A DNA stretch of 64,000 nt from Kribbella pratensis. Its GTDB lineage: Bacteria; Actinomycetota; Actinomycetes; Propionibacteriales; Kribbellaceae. The notes under the pieces are model-generated. The model did not search any database. It saw only the letters and a list, made by a program, of their open reading frames with translations, and was not told where the DNA came from. Shown here piece by piece: positions 8,396-16,886 of this stretch. The position numbers were made by a program, and so were the translations under genes. The stretch is taken from positions 3,160,481 to 3,224,480 of the forward strand of contig NZ_SODP01000001.1 of the NCBI RefSeq assembly GCF_004365355.1. The letters are read 5' to 3'. How positions within the stretch are numbered: position 1 is the first letter of the stretch; each line of letters begins with the position of its first letter.

Positions 8396-8420
8396 ATTAT
8401 GCAGGTATCTACCTGCATAA
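8396..8420 (-). promoter_or_regulatory. operator palindrome over the ArsR/SRPBCC promoter
   Basis: An 11-bp arm TTATGCAGGTA (8397-8407) and its exact reverse complement TACCTGCATAA (8410-8420) flank a TC spacer. On the coding strand the right-hand arm supplies a CATAAT -10 box (8396-8401) six bases before the GTG at 8389, so repressor binding would cover the promoter core. This points to autorepression of a leaderless message. Confidence 0.75.
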
Positions 8421-8470
8421 CGCAACAGAGCTCCGAGACGAGCGGGCGCAACTGATGTGGATTCCCTCGT

Positions 8471-9286
8471 TCAGCCGGACTCACGGTTGCGGTCGATGAA
8501 GCTGACGACCGCGGTTGCTATTGCTTCTGGTTGTTGCAGGAACAGCAGGTGGCTGGCGTCGGGGATGTCCGCGTCCGCGCAGTCCGGGAAGTGCCGGTGG
8601 AGTAGTTGCCTGCCTTCGGCGAAGAACTGGCCGCTGTTCATACCCCGGACGGAGAGGACCGGAGCTCGGAGTGCTGCGGCTCGTTGTGGATCGAGAGTCC
8701 ACCGATGTAGCGCAGGTGCCTCAACCCGGTAGTACGTCTCGGTGTCGCGGATGGCCATCGCGAGCGCCTCGGTACCGACCGACCGGATCAAGTCCGGCCA
8801 CGTCGGACCGCCGAGTGCGGCGAAGGTGGCGGTCACCGCGCCTTCCATGTCCCCGGCTTGGTACAGCTTCATCACCGGCTCCATGCCGCGGGAGAACTCG
8901 GCCCAGCTCGGAACCTCCGTCAGGATCGGCTCGAGGAGAACAAGGCTGCGCACCCGCTGCGGCGCCGAGAGCGCAGCTTCGAGCGCAACTGTTGCGCCGT
9001 ACGAATAACCGAGGATGTGGGCGGACGGCAGGTCGAGCGCATCGAGGAGACCAAGCGCGTCCGCCGCCTGTTCTTCAGTGCTGACCGGTCGTCGCCCACC
9101 AGCGCTGCCGCCCAACCCGCGGCGGTGGTAGCGGATGAAGGACAGCGATGCCGCGCGCCGGCTCAGTGCGGTTGTGAGCGGCCGGAGTCCGTCCGCGAGG
9201 TTCGATCCGTGGATGAGCAGCATCGGCTCGCCGTGCCCGACCTGTTCGTATTCGATGTCGACACCGTTCACGTGCGTTGTGTTCAT
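8471..9286 (-). CDS. alpha/beta hydrolase
   Basis: A 271-residue cytosolic alpha/beta hydrolase. The oxyanion-side motif LLIHGSN is near residue 25, the nucleophile elbow is GYSYG (catalytic Ser), an acid follows in the later strand, and the His is in DASHLLFLQQPE near the C-terminus. GAAGGG lies about 6 nt before the ATG. It is followed upstream on the same strand by the small monooxygenase-like gene, 58 nt away, so the two are probably one operon repressed by the divergent TetR at 9743. Substrate unknown. Confidence 0.88.
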   Translation of the reverse strand: MNTTHVNGVDIEYEQVGHGEPMLLIHGSNLADGLRPLTTALSRRAASLSFIRYHRRGLGGSAGGRRPVSTEEQAADALGLLDALDLPSAHILGYSYGATVALEAALSAPQRVRSLVLLEPILTEVPSWAEFSRGMEPVMKLYQAGDMEGAVTATFAALGGPTWPDLIRSVGTEALAMAIRDTETYYRVEAPALHRWTLDPQRAAALRAPVLSVRGMNSGQFFAEGRQLLHRHFPDCADADIPDASHLLFLQQPEAIATAVVSFIDRNRESG

Positions 9287-9344
9287 GGGCCCTTCTCAGA
9301 GGATGGCGGGTGCGGATCGCAGCCGTCCGCACCCGCGGTTCGGA

Positions 9345-9647
9345 CTACTCGCCCGGAAGCAGGCTTGCGACGACCTCGATGTACTGAACGTCCGGCTCCG
9401 CCACGAACAACTCGGCCCCCGACGCACGCAGCGCCGGGCCCATGGTGTCCAGATGCGCCTGCCGATCGGATTCGTTCGTGAACGCGTCATAGATCGCGAA
9501 CGACGTCGGCCCCAACCGCAGCGCGAACCAGACCACCGCCCGGCCCTCCGCCCGGACGATGTCCACGACCTCCTTGAACTTCGCCTCGACGTCGGCGACT
9601 CGGTCCGGCTTGGCCTCGACGCGGATGAACAACCCGACGGTCACCAT
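9345..9647 (-). CDS. antibiotic biosynthesis monooxygenase (ABM) domain protein
   Basis: A 100-residue single-domain protein of the ABM dimeric alpha/beta-barrel family. The opening VGLFIRVEAKPDRVADVEAKFKE, the RAEGRAVVWFALRL strand and the YDAFTNESDRQAHL segment are diagnostic. Members include quinol monooxygenases such as YgiN and cofactor-free oxygenases. A perfect AGGAGGTGA precedes the ATG. It heads a leftward pair with the alpha/beta hydrolase and diverges from a TetR gene; a 42-bp inverted repeat lies between them. Confidence 0.88.
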   Translation of the reverse strand: MVTVGLFIRVEAKPDRVADVEAKFKEVVDIVRAEGRAVVWFALRLGPTSFAIYDAFTNESDRQAHLDTMGPALRASGAELFVAEPDVQYIEVVASLLPGE

Positions 9648-9685
9648 GGCGTCACCTCCTGATCTCTACCGACCGACTTCTGTAT

Positions 9686-9736
9686 CGATCGCTCAGAAAG
9701 TACCGTAGTCGACTTTCTGAGCGATCGCTATACAAT
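9686..9736 (+). promoter_or_regulatory. 42-bp TetR operator and promoter
   Basis: CGATCGCTCAGAAAGT (9686-9701) and its exact reverse complement (9712-9727) form a 16-bp perfect inverted repeat with a 10-nt spacer. TACAAT at 9731-9736 is a -10 box that ends 6 nt before the TetR ATG at 9743, so the TetR message is probably leaderless. The operator lies upstream of that -10 and downstream of the ABM start, well placed to silence both directions. Confidence 0.75.
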
Positions 9737-9742
9737 TGGCGG

Positions 9743-10351
9743 ATGAGAACGGGAAGACCTCGATCCTTCGACCGCGAGCAAGCACTCGAGGCCGCCGTCG
9801 ACGTCTTCTGGGAGCACGGGTACGACGCGACATCGATCGCGATGCTCACGAAAGCGCTCGGCATCGCAGCCCCCAGCCTGTACGCCGCGTTCGGCGACAA
9901 GCAGACTCTCTTCCTCGAGGCCCTCGACCGCTACCTGAGCAGCTACGGGGCTTTCACCAAACGAGCGCTGGCCGAGGAACCGCAGGCCCGGCAGGCCGTC
10001 GAACGCCTGCTCCGAGAGGCGGCTGCGGCGTACACGAGACCCGATCATCCGCACGGTTGTCTGCTGATCACCGCGACAACCAACTGCTCCCCACAGTCGG
10101 CCGAGCTCGCAGAGCATCTGCGCAAACTGCGTGCCGCCGGCCTACGCGCCCTCGAGTCGAAGCTCTCGATCGCAGCCCGAGCCGGACAACTCCCCGAGCA
10201 GACCGACACCCGTGCGCTGGCGCGGTTCTACTCCGCCGTACTCCAGGGCATGTCAGCCCAAGCCCGCGACCGCGCGACCCGCACCGACCTCGAGCACATC
10301 GCCAAGAACGCCCTCCACGCCTGGCCGGCCCACCAAAAGCTCTCCCGCTAA
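9743..10351 (+). CDS. TetR-family repressor
   Basis: A 202-residue TetR regulator. The DNA-binding domain occupies residues 5-55 (RPRSFDREQALEAAVDVFWE, then LGIAAPSLYAAFGDKQTLF), in the form common to the AcrR/NemR-like group with a TetR_C_16-like ligand domain. A Cys in HPHGCLL of the sensor domain is a typical feature of that group. No Shine-Dalgarno sequence is present; the -10 box is 6 nt upstream. The divergent ABM monooxygenase and hydrolase pair are the probable targets. Confidence 0.9.
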   Translation: MRTGRPRSFDREQALEAAVDVFWEHGYDATSIAMLTKALGIAAPSLYAAFGDKQTLFLEALDRYLSSYGAFTKRALAEEPQARQAVERLLREAAAAYTRPDHPHGCLLITATTNCSPQSAELAEHLRKLRAAGLRALESKLSIAARAGQLPEQTDTRALARFYSAVLQGMSAQARDRATRTDLEHIAKNALHAWPAHQKLSR

Positions 10352-10502
10352 TGCAGCTAGTCCGAACCTAGCTCGGGTACGACCGACGGGCTCGTGTCCG
10401 AGCGTTGTCCGGGCACCGTTGGTCGGACCGCGAGACCACTGCGGCAGTCCTCCAAACACGACGTCCTCGGTGCGATGAGCACGCTCCGTCGGCCTGTGCT
10501 GG

Positions 10503-11327
10503 TCATTTCACGGCTCCCTGCATCAGCGCCCTCACAAAGTTGCGTTGAAAGATCAAGAAGATCACCAGCGACGGCAGCATGATCAGCAGAGATCCGGCAC
10601 AGAGCAGCACGACGTCGGTGCCGTGCTGCCCCTGGAAGGCGCCGAGTCCGCCGGCCACTGTTCGCTTCGACGGGTCGTCGACGAGGACGAGCGGCAACAG
10701 GTACTGATTCCAGCTGGCCAGGAAGAAGAGCACCGCCAGTGCGGACCACGCGGACGTTGCCAGTGGCAAATGAATTCGCCGGAACGTCTGCCACCCGGTC
10801 GCACCGTCGACCTTCGCCGCCTCGGTGAGCGCCGGCTCGATGCCGAGGAAGTGCGCGCGCATCCAGAAGACACCGAACGGCATGAGCAACCCGATCAGCG
10901 GGAGCACGATTGCGAACCGGGACCCGAGCAGACCCATGCTCTGCAAGTCGTAGTACAGCGGGGTGATCAGCGCCTCGAACGGCAAAGTCAGCCCGACGAC
11001 GAGCAGACCGTAGATGACCTTGCCGAACGGCACATTCAGTTGCGCCAGTGCATAACCGGCGGCGGTAGCCATCACGACCGTGGCCGGCACGACGCCCACC
11101 ACGATGAGAATGCTCGAGCGGAACAGGGCGAGGAAGTTCGCCGAACTCCAGGCGTCCACGAAGTTGTGCCAGTGCGGGTCGCCCGGCCAGGTCAGCCCGC
11201 GAGGAGTGCTGCCGGGCTCGGCGAGGGCTGTGGTGAACATACTCAACAGCGGCACGATCGCGAACAGCATCAGCGCCAGCAGAATGCCGGTGCGGGTGAC
11301 GCGCTGAGCGACGGTGGATTCCGTCAT
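10503..11327 (-). CDS. carbohydrate ABC permease, MalG type
   Basis: A 274-residue inner-membrane permease with six predicted membrane segments and the EAA loop EPALTEAAKVDGATGWQTFRR, the contact with the ATPase. The start ATG 11325-11327 overlaps the upstream permease stop as ATGA. It is the last gene of an esterase, binding protein and permease operon. No ATPase gene is present, as is normal for actinobacterial CUT1 importers served by a shared MsiK-type ATPase. Confidence 0.9.
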   Translation of the reverse strand: MTESTVAQRVTRTGILLALMLFAIVPLLSMFTTALAEPGSTPRGLTWPGDPHWHNFVDAWSSANFLALFRSSILIVVGVVPATVVMATAAGYALAQLNVPFGKVIYGLLVVGLTLPFEALITPLYYDLQSMGLLGSRFAIVLPLIGLLMPFGVFWMRAHFLGIEPALTEAAKVDGATGWQTFRRIHLPLATSAWSALAVLFFLASWNQYLLPLVLVDDPSKRTVAGGLGAFQGQHGTDVVLLCAGSLLIMLPSLVIFLIFQRNFVRALMQGAVK

Positions 11328-12259
11328 CTCTCCCTCCCGAGCCGCTGGATCGGCCAGATGATCACGAGGACAAGCGCCGCCAGAAAGACGGCGAGCGCCG
11401 ACGCCTGACCGACATGTTGCTGAAGGAACGTCAAGCGGTAGATCTCCACTCCGGGCACCATCGTCTGATAGCCCGGGCCGCCCTGCGTGGAGATCTGGAT
11501 GACGTCGAAGCTCGCCAACGCGGCGATGACGGTGAACGTCGTACACACGACGAGCTCTCGCCTCAGTCCCGGCAATGTCACGGCGAGGAACTCGTGGACG
11601 CGCCCGGCTCCGTCCAGCCGAGCCGCCTCGTACAGCTCGGGCTCGATCTTGCCGATGCCCGCGAGCAACAGCACGGTGCAGAAGCCGAGCATGACCCACA
11701 CTCCGATGACGCCGACCGCCGGCAGCGCGAACGTGAAGTCACCGAGCCATGCGCGGGTGTGCCGTTCGAGCCCGACAGCTCGAAGTACCTGGTTCACAAG
11801 GCCGTCCGACGAGTACATCCAGGTCCACGCGATGCCCGCCGCGACCAACGGAAGCACCTGCGGGATGAACAGCATCACCCGAGCTGTCGTGCTGAACGCT
11901 CCGGGCCGGAGCTCACGGATCAGCGCGGCCGCAACCAGTCCGAGCCCCACCGGTAGGACCGAGTAGAAGACGATCAGGATGAACGCGTGCTCGACCGAAT
12001 GCAGCAGCTCAGGCTGGGTGAAGATCGCCTTCCAGTTGTCCAGCCCAGCAGGCTTCGCCGGCCCGATGCCGTCCCAGTCGTAGAACGAGTACTGAATCGA
12101 CTGGAGCATCGGATACAGCACGAACAACGCGTACATCCCGAACGCCGGCGCGACCCAGACCAACGCCGCCCAGTTCCGCGTGCGTCGCGCAGACCGGCGT
12201 ACGACGTCTCGTGGTGCGACTGGATCCTCCGATCGTTGCCGGAGCAGTACGTCGGTCAT
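11324..12259 (-). CDS. carbohydrate ABC permease, MalF type
   Basis: A 311-residue permease. A charged cytoplasmic N-terminus precedes the first membrane helix (WAALVWVAPAFGMYALFVLYP), followed by five more, with the EAA motif EPELYEAARLDGAGRVHEF near residue 210. It overlaps the binding-protein gene by 4 bases upstream and the MalG-type gene downstream. It forms the membrane pore with the MalG-type partner. Confidence 0.92.
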   Translation of the reverse strand: MTDVLLRQRSEDPVAPRDVVRRSARRTRNWAALVWVAPAFGMYALFVLYPMLQSIQYSFYDWDGIGPAKPAGLDNWKAIFTQPELLHSVEHAFILIVFYSVLPVGLGLVAAALIRELRPGAFSTTARVMLFIPQVLPLVAAGIAWTWMYSSDGLVNQVLRAVGLERHTRAWLGDFTFALPAVGVIGVWVMLGFCTVLLLAGIGKIEPELYEAARLDGAGRVHEFLAVTLPGLRRELVVCTTFTVIAALASFDVIQISTQGGPGYQTMVPGVEIYRLTFLQQHVGQASALAVFLAALVLVIIWPIQRLGRER

Positions 12260-13599
12260 CGCCTGAGATCGCGTTCGTAGTCGGACTGCACCTTGGCGGC
12301 GTACGCCGCAGGAGTCGTCTTGCCGGCCAGGAGGAGCTGGGTCTGCGGGATGAGGCTGTTCACGTGGATGGATGCCGTCGCGTCGGCCATGAAGCCGACC
12401 AGTCCGTTGGACTTCAGCAACTCCTGGAAGGCACCGACGGTCGCCGCGACAGCTGACCCAGCAGCGGCAGTCGGAGGCGGAGCGTCCGCTGGACCGGCAG
12501 GCACGAGGCCGCCGAGAGTCACTGTGTCCTGGCGTGCCTGAATATTGGTCTGGATGAAGTCCAGGAAGGCAGCCGCGACGTCGGCGTGCGACGACTTGGC
12601 CGCGATCCCCAGATTGGCGGCAGCAGTCATCGCGTACGACGGACCACCGGCCTGGCCCGGAGGGAACAGGAAGAAGCCGAACTTGCCCGCACCGGACTTG
12701 TCCAGCCCGGGCGCCTGCCAGTTGCCGCTAGGGAAGAAGACACCGTTTCCGTCGAGGAACTCGCGAGGCGCCCGGGTTTGATCGATGTCGTTGACGTCGG
12801 CCGGCAGGTAACCCGACCGGCCCCAGCGCTGTAGGACTGTCGCGCCGTTGACCGTCGCCGGAGTGTTGATGGTCGCGCCCGGCTTGGCGTAGTTCCAGTC
12901 CTGGACCGCCTGGGCGGCGGCTGCTGACGACATCACGAGGTTCTGCAGCGGATACACGCTGCCGCCGTCCTTACCGTTGATCATGATCGGCTGCAATCCG
13001 GCGTTCTTCGCTTTGCCGAGGAGTTCGTCGAACTCGGCTGCGGTTGCAGGTGGCCTCGACATGCCGATGCGCTGTGCGAGTGCCTTGTTGTAGTAGACAC
13101 CGGTCAGGCCGAACCCGGGACCGACCGCATAGAGCGAGCCTGTCCCCCGCTGCTTTCCATCCGGTCCGACACGCGTCGAAGCAAACTGTGACTGCGGCCA
13201 TTTGTCCCAGCCATAGGCCTTCGCGTACGGATCAAGATTGGTCAGCAGGTGGTCCTCGATCAGATTGCCGAGCTGCGAGACCCGCACGATGTCGGGCGCC
13301 GTACTTCCCGCCAGGATGTGCGCAACGTTCGTGGTCAAGGTGGCGTAGTCCTGGTTGTCCACCTTGACCGTCACGTTGCCGTACTTCGCGTGGAAGAGCT
13401 CACCGAGGGCGGTGTAGAACGGCACGTCGACGCCGCTGTTGACCAGCAGCCTCAAGGTCGCGGGCTCGCTGCCGACTCCGGTCGACACCGGCTTGGACGG
13501 CGCCGGTCCGGCCTCGGAGTTCCCGCCTGGTGCGCAGGCCGCAAGAAGCAGCGCGGCAACCGCGCCGACGGCGGTTCGATACAGGTTCAGCGATCGCAC
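12256..13599 (-). CDS. extracellular sugar-binding lipoprotein
   Basis: A 447-residue CUT1 binding protein. The signal peptide is MRSLNLYRTAVGAVAALLLAAC with lipobox LAAC, so the mature protein is anchored by an N-terminal lipid-modified Cys. The body has the two-lobe SBP pattern (TLRLLVNSGVDVPF, then the hinge region GSLYAVGPGFGLTGVYYNKALA). Its ends overlap the neighbouring genes (13 nt with the esterase, 4 nt with the MalF-type permease). The cargo is unknown; the esterase partner hints at an acylated or ester-linked sugar. Confidence 0.9.
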   Translation of the reverse strand: MRSLNLYRTAVGAVAALLLAACAPGGNSEAGPAPSKPVSTGVGSEPATLRLLVNSGVDVPFYTALGELFHAKYGNVTVKVDNQDYATLTTNVAHILAGSTAPDIVRVSQLGNLIEDHLLTNLDPYAKAYGWDKWPQSQFASTRVGPDGKQRGTGSLYAVGPGFGLTGVYYNKALAQRIGMSRPPATAAEFDELLGKAKNAGLQPIMINGKDGGSVYPLQNLVMSSAAAAQAVQDWNYAKPGATINTPATVNGATVLQRWGRSGYLPADVNDIDQTRAPREFLDGNGVFFPSGNWQAPGLDKSGAGKFGFFLFPPGQAGGPSYAMTAAANLGIAAKSSHADVAAAFLDFIQTNIQARQDTVTLGGLVPAGPADAPPPTAAAGSAVAATVGAFQELLKSNGLVGFMADATASIHVNSLIPQTQLLLAGKTTPAAYAAKVQSDYERDLRR

Positions 13600-14576
13600 G
13601 AGAACTCCTTCGAAGGTTCGCAGGGTTGAGTGGAGTGCAAGGCACGACGAAGGGCGTCACCGGCCGCGTTGACGGCATGCTGTGCATCGGGAGTAACGGT
13701 GAACATCTCGAAGAAGCCATGGATCTGACCGGCGTACTCGATGAGCTCGACCGGGACACCGGCCCCCTTCAAGCGCCGGGCGTAGTCCTCCCCCTCACCG
13801 CGGAGAAAGTCATGTTCGGCGGTGATGATCGTTGCCGGCGCAACGCCTTCCACGGACTTCGCGTGCAGCGGCGAGGCATACGGCGTACTGCGAGCGGCTG
13901 GGTCGGAAACGTAGGCCGCCCAGATGTGCTGGAGCCGTTGATAGCTGTTGGTGCCGAAGCCGGTCCGCCCCGCGAAGCTCTCGTACCGCCGCCGAAACGC
14001 GAGCTTGTAGTCGGTGTCCTCGGTGCTGTCGACCGCCGGGTAGATCAGCAACTGAGCTGCGAGCTCGACACCCAGGTCGCGCGCTTTAAGGGCTACCGCG
14101 GCAGCGAGATTGCCGCCGGAACTGTCGCCACCGACCGCGACTCGCTCGAACTCGCGCCTCGCCCACCCGGCCGCGGCCCACACGTCGTCAAAGCCGGCCG
14201 GGAAGGGATGTTCGGGAGCGAGCCGGTAGTCGACGGACAGCACGGCGCAGGCCGCCCGGTTCGCCAGCGCTCGGGCAACGCCATCAGCGGTGTCGAGGTC
14301 ACCGTGGATCCAGCCACCGCCGTGCGCCCAGACCAGTACGCCGCGTTCCACGCCGGCGGGCCGGTACAGCCGGGCCGGTACGCCATCCGCGTCGACCGGT
14401 GCAACGGAAGCCACCGACGCGGGCTCGCCGGTCACCGCCAGTACCTTCGCTCGCGCGTCCGCGCGCACGGCCGCTATGTCGGCGCTCCAGGGGTCGGGCG
14501 AGGCGCCGGCGTTCTGCAGAAACCTCAGGATCTCCGCACTCGGCTGTGGCGGACCGGTCACGAACGCTCCACCCAT
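13587..14576 (-). CDS. HSL-type esterase/lipase, alpha/beta hydrolase
   Basis: A 329-residue member of the hormone-sensitive lipase family. It has the HGGGW oxyanion motif near residue 93, the nucleophile elbow GGDSSGG, an Asp in TAEHDFLRGEG and the His in GQIHGFFEM. The family hydrolyses carboxylic esters. The start has GAGAGGA 8 nt upstream. It leads an operon with a binding protein and two permeases, an unusual pairing, and diverges from a TetR gene with two repeated operators between them. Confidence 0.9.
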   Translation of the reverse strand: MGGAFVTGPPQPSAEILRFLQNAGASPDPWSADIAAVRADARAKVLAVTGEPASVASVAPVDADGVPARLYRPAGVERGVLVWAHGGGWIHGDLDTADGVARALANRAACAVLSVDYRLAPEHPFPAGFDDVWAAAGWARREFERVAVGGDSSGGNLAAAVALKARDLGVELAAQLLIYPAVDSTEDTDYKLAFRRRYESFAGRTGFGTNSYQRLQHIWAAYVSDPAARSTPYASPLHAKSVEGVAPATIITAEHDFLRGEGEDYARRLKGAGVPVELIEYAGQIHGFFEMFTVTPDAQHAVNAAGDALRRALHSTQPCEPSKEFSCDR

Positions 14577-14606
14577 CGGTCAGTCCTCTCGTTGCCAGAA
14601 TTCCAG

Positions 14607-14649
14607 ACCGAGTACTCAGTCTGTTTCGAAAAGCTACCGAGTACTCAGT
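14607..14649. promoter_or_regulatory. pair of repeated TetR-type operators
   Basis: The 14-mer ACCGAGTACTCAGT occurs at 14607-14620 and again at 14636-14649, 29 bases apart. Each copy is an imperfect palindrome centred on GAGTACTC. They lie between the divergent esterase operon and the TetR gene, so they are likely to be its binding sites, controlling both directions. Confidence 0.65.
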
Positions 14650-14705
14650 CGGTTGTCTATGCTTGGCCGCGAACTGGTCCACCACTACCCGCGAGGAGCT
14701 CGACT

Positions 14706-15326
14706 GTGCCCGCTGCCCAGAAGCCCAAGACCTCCGCCAAAGGCCTCGAGACGCGCGAGCGCATTGTCGATGTCGCCGTGCGCTTCATCGCACGCAACGG
14801 GGCCCGCGGGACCAGCCTCGCGGACATTGCCGCCGAGGCGGGCGTGTCACAGACCGGGCTGCTGTACCACTTCCGCACCAAGGAGGCGCTGCTCAACGCG
14901 GTCATGGATCGCCACCTCGTCTTCACCGAGGAGTGGCTGTGGGGTGACGGGCCGGACCCCGGGGTCAAGATCGTGGACATCATCGCTCGGCACATGGCCA
15001 GCTGGCCGAGTCAGCACGACGACAAGGTCTACAGCCTGCTCGGCATGAATACCGTCGTACTCGGCGAGAACGTCAGCCCGGAGACCGAGTTGCACCCGCG
15101 TCTGGTGGAGGGCTACCAGACCACGATCGAGCGCGTCTCCGCGACGTTGCGGTCGGCGCAACAGCGCGGCGAGATGCGCGGCGACATCAACCCGCAGCTG
15201 AAGGCGATGGAGATCATCGCCTTCTGCTACGGGGTCGAGGCCGCTTGGTTGGTGGATCCCACGATCCCGGTCGCGGACGCGGCCAAGCAGTGGGCAGCGC
15301 AGCAGACCGTCCAGATGACGACCTGA
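14706..15326 (+). CDS. TetR-family repressor
   Basis: About 206 residues. The TetR domain is at residues 15-60 (LETRERIVDVAVRFIARNGARG, then AGVSQTGLLYHFRTKEALLN). The GTG at 14706-14708 is chosen because GAGGAG lies 7 nt upstream at 14693-14698; longer open frames upstream run into the divergent esterase gene. It probably represses the esterase/ABC operon through the pair of sites at 14607-14649, and may also affect the epoxide hydrolase-like gene that follows on the same strand. Confidence 0.88.
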   Translation: MPAAQKPKTSAKGLETRERIVDVAVRFIARNGARGTSLADIAAEAGVSQTGLLYHFRTKEALLNAVMDRHLVFTEEWLWGDGPDPGVKIVDIIARHMASWPSQHDDKVYSLLGMNTVVLGENVSPETELHPRLVEGYQTTIERVSATLRSAQQRGEMRGDINPQLKAMEIIAFCYGVEAAWLVDPTIPVADAAKQWAAQQTVQMTT

Positions 15327-15424
15327 TCACTCTGGCTTACCACCACCCCACGCTGCACCTATCTGTCGGCTCCTTCATCCGGTGGACGATGTCGAAACCC
15401 ACGACGCCGTCCCGACCTATTGGC

Positions 15425-15451
15425 GTGAGTCGTCCACCGGGGACGACTCAC
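15425..15451. promoter_or_regulatory. perfect 11-bp inverted repeat before an epoxide hydrolase-like gene
   Basis: GTGAGTCGTCC (15425-15435) and its exact reverse complement (15441-15451) flank a 5-nt loop. It lies 21 nt before the ATG at 15473, with no T-run after it. It could be an operator or a 5'-leader hairpin; it does not look like an intrinsic terminator. Confidence 0.45.
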
Positions 15452-15472
15452 TCGGATGTGGATGGAGGAACG

Positions 15473-16567
15473 ATGACGAGCGGAGAAGAGATCCGGCCGT
15501 TCCGGATCGACGTACCCCAGGCTGACCTTGACGCTTTGCAGGACCGGCTGTCGCGGGCCCGATTCATCGAAGACCTGCCGGACGCGGGCTGGGATTACGG
15601 CGTACCAGCGACAGAAGTGCGGAGGCTCGCGACGTACTGGGGAACCCGCTATGACTGGCGGCGAATCGAGGCGAGGCTCAACGCGTACCCGCAGTTCGTC
15701 ACGACGATCGACCGGCAGAATGTGCACTTCCTGCAGGTGAAGTCGGTCCGGTCGGACGCCCTTCCGCTGATCCTCACCCACGGCTGGCCGGGTTCGATTG
15801 TCGAGTTCCTGCCGATGATCGAAACGCTCCGCGAGCGGTACCACCTTGTCATTCCGTCCCTCCCCGGCTTCGGTCTGTCCGGTCCGACCCGGGAACGAGG
15901 CTGGGGTCCACAGCGGATCGCGGTGGCCTGGGCGGAGTTGATGCGACGCCTCGGGTACGGAAAGTACGGCGCCGTCGGTAACGACTGGGGTACGTTCGTG
16001 TCCCTGGACCTGGGCCGGATCGCGCCGCAGGCCGTGGTCGGCGTACACGTGACTCAAATCTTCTCCGGGCCGTCGAGCGATCCCGCAGATTTGGAGGGCC
16101 TGACCGAGGCCGAGCAGGCTGCCCTCGCCGGCGCAGCCTGGTTCGAGGCAAATGTCGGCGGCTACAGCGTCTTGCAAGGTCAACAGCCCCAGACGCTCGC
16201 GCACGCGCTCAACGACTCGCCGGTGGGATTTCTGGGCTGGGTCTGCCAGCTCTACCGGGGCCAAGTAGACGCCGACTTCATCCTCGACAATCTCATGCTG
16301 TACTGGCTTACCGGCACCGTCGCGTCCGGAATGCGCATCTACTACGAGTACGAGCATGGACCGTCTGCGGCAGGCCCATCCACCGTTCCGCTCGGACTCG
16401 CGCAGTTCGCCAACGACACCAGTCCGATCCGGCGGTTCGTCGAGCGGGATCACCACAATCTCGTGTCGTGGAATGTCTACGACACCGGCGGCCACTGGGC
16501 CGGACATCAAGAGCCGGAGCTACTGGCAGCCGACATCCAGCAATTCTTCGAAAGCTTCACCAGCTGA
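15473..16567 (+). CDS. epoxide hydrolase-like alpha/beta hydrolase
   Basis: A 364-residue EHN-type hydrolase. The N-terminal EHN domain (FRIDVPQADLDALQDRLSRARF) is followed by HGWPGS (oxyanion), the nucleophile elbow GNDWG with the catalytic Asp, and the His in TGGHWAGHQEPE near the C-terminus. The start ATG 15473 has GGAGGAA directly upstream. It is a second copy-type relative of the hydrolase at 201-1307, but its nucleophile motif is the standard GNDWG form. It sits 146 nt after the TetR gene with a perfect hairpin or operator in the gap. Confidence 0.9.
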   Translation: MTSGEEIRPFRIDVPQADLDALQDRLSRARFIEDLPDAGWDYGVPATEVRRLATYWGTRYDWRRIEARLNAYPQFVTTIDRQNVHFLQVKSVRSDALPLILTHGWPGSIVEFLPMIETLRERYHLVIPSLPGFGLSGPTRERGWGPQRIAVAWAELMRRLGYGKYGAVGNDWGTFVSLDLGRIAPQAVVGVHVTQIFSGPSSDPADLEGLTEAEQAALAGAAWFEANVGGYSVLQGQQPQTLAHALNDSPVGFLGWVCQLYRGQVDADFILDNLMLYWLTGTVASGMRIYYEYEHGPSAAGPSTVPLGLAQFANDTSPIRRFVERDHHNLVSWNVYDTGGHWAGHQEPELLAADIQQFFESFTS

Positions 16568-16886
16568 ACATGTCGAGGATCTTGCTGCGACCGTCGTACG
16601 TCGGTGTCGGCGGTCTGGCCGTCAGGCGACCCCATCCCGTCAGACACCAGCCTCGATAGGTGCATTCACTGGCACGGATCCGGGTACCGGGTGCGGCACG
16701 GCACGAACCCGTGGGAGGTACTGATGCCCGATAGGCCAGCGAACGTGAAGAACGAACCTCGGCCCGTTGTGCGTGGTTGCGTTCGTACCTGATCATCTGT
16801 TCAGAACCCTCGCGGAGAAATCTCGTCCGGGCTGCTTGTCTACACGCGGCTGATCGCTTGGCTGGGGCCAACCTCTAGGAGTGGAT
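16568..16886. other. gene-poor gap between hydrolase and desaturase
   Basis: About 320 bases hold no recognisable gene. The only candidate is a 22-codon frame at 16724-16792 with GGGAGG upstream and no known match by eye. AGGAG at 16877-16881 is the ribosome site of the desaturase gene. Confidence 0.5.
16724..16792 (+). CDS. possible 22-residue small ORF
   Basis: ATG at 16724 is preceded by GGGAGGTA at a workable distance and the frame reads 22 codons to TGA at 16790-16792. The product is basic and contains one Cys. There is no family to recognise, and the frame may be chance in high-GC DNA. Confidence 0.15.
   Translation: MPDRPANVKNEPRPVVRGCVRT

Noticed and set aside
13530..14705. A long rightward open frame upstream of the TetR start at 14706
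   Set aside because: It is antisense to the esterase and binding-protein genes, which have strong family motifs. High GC keeps antisense frames open. The TetR domain begins only after the GTG at 14706 with its own ribosome site.
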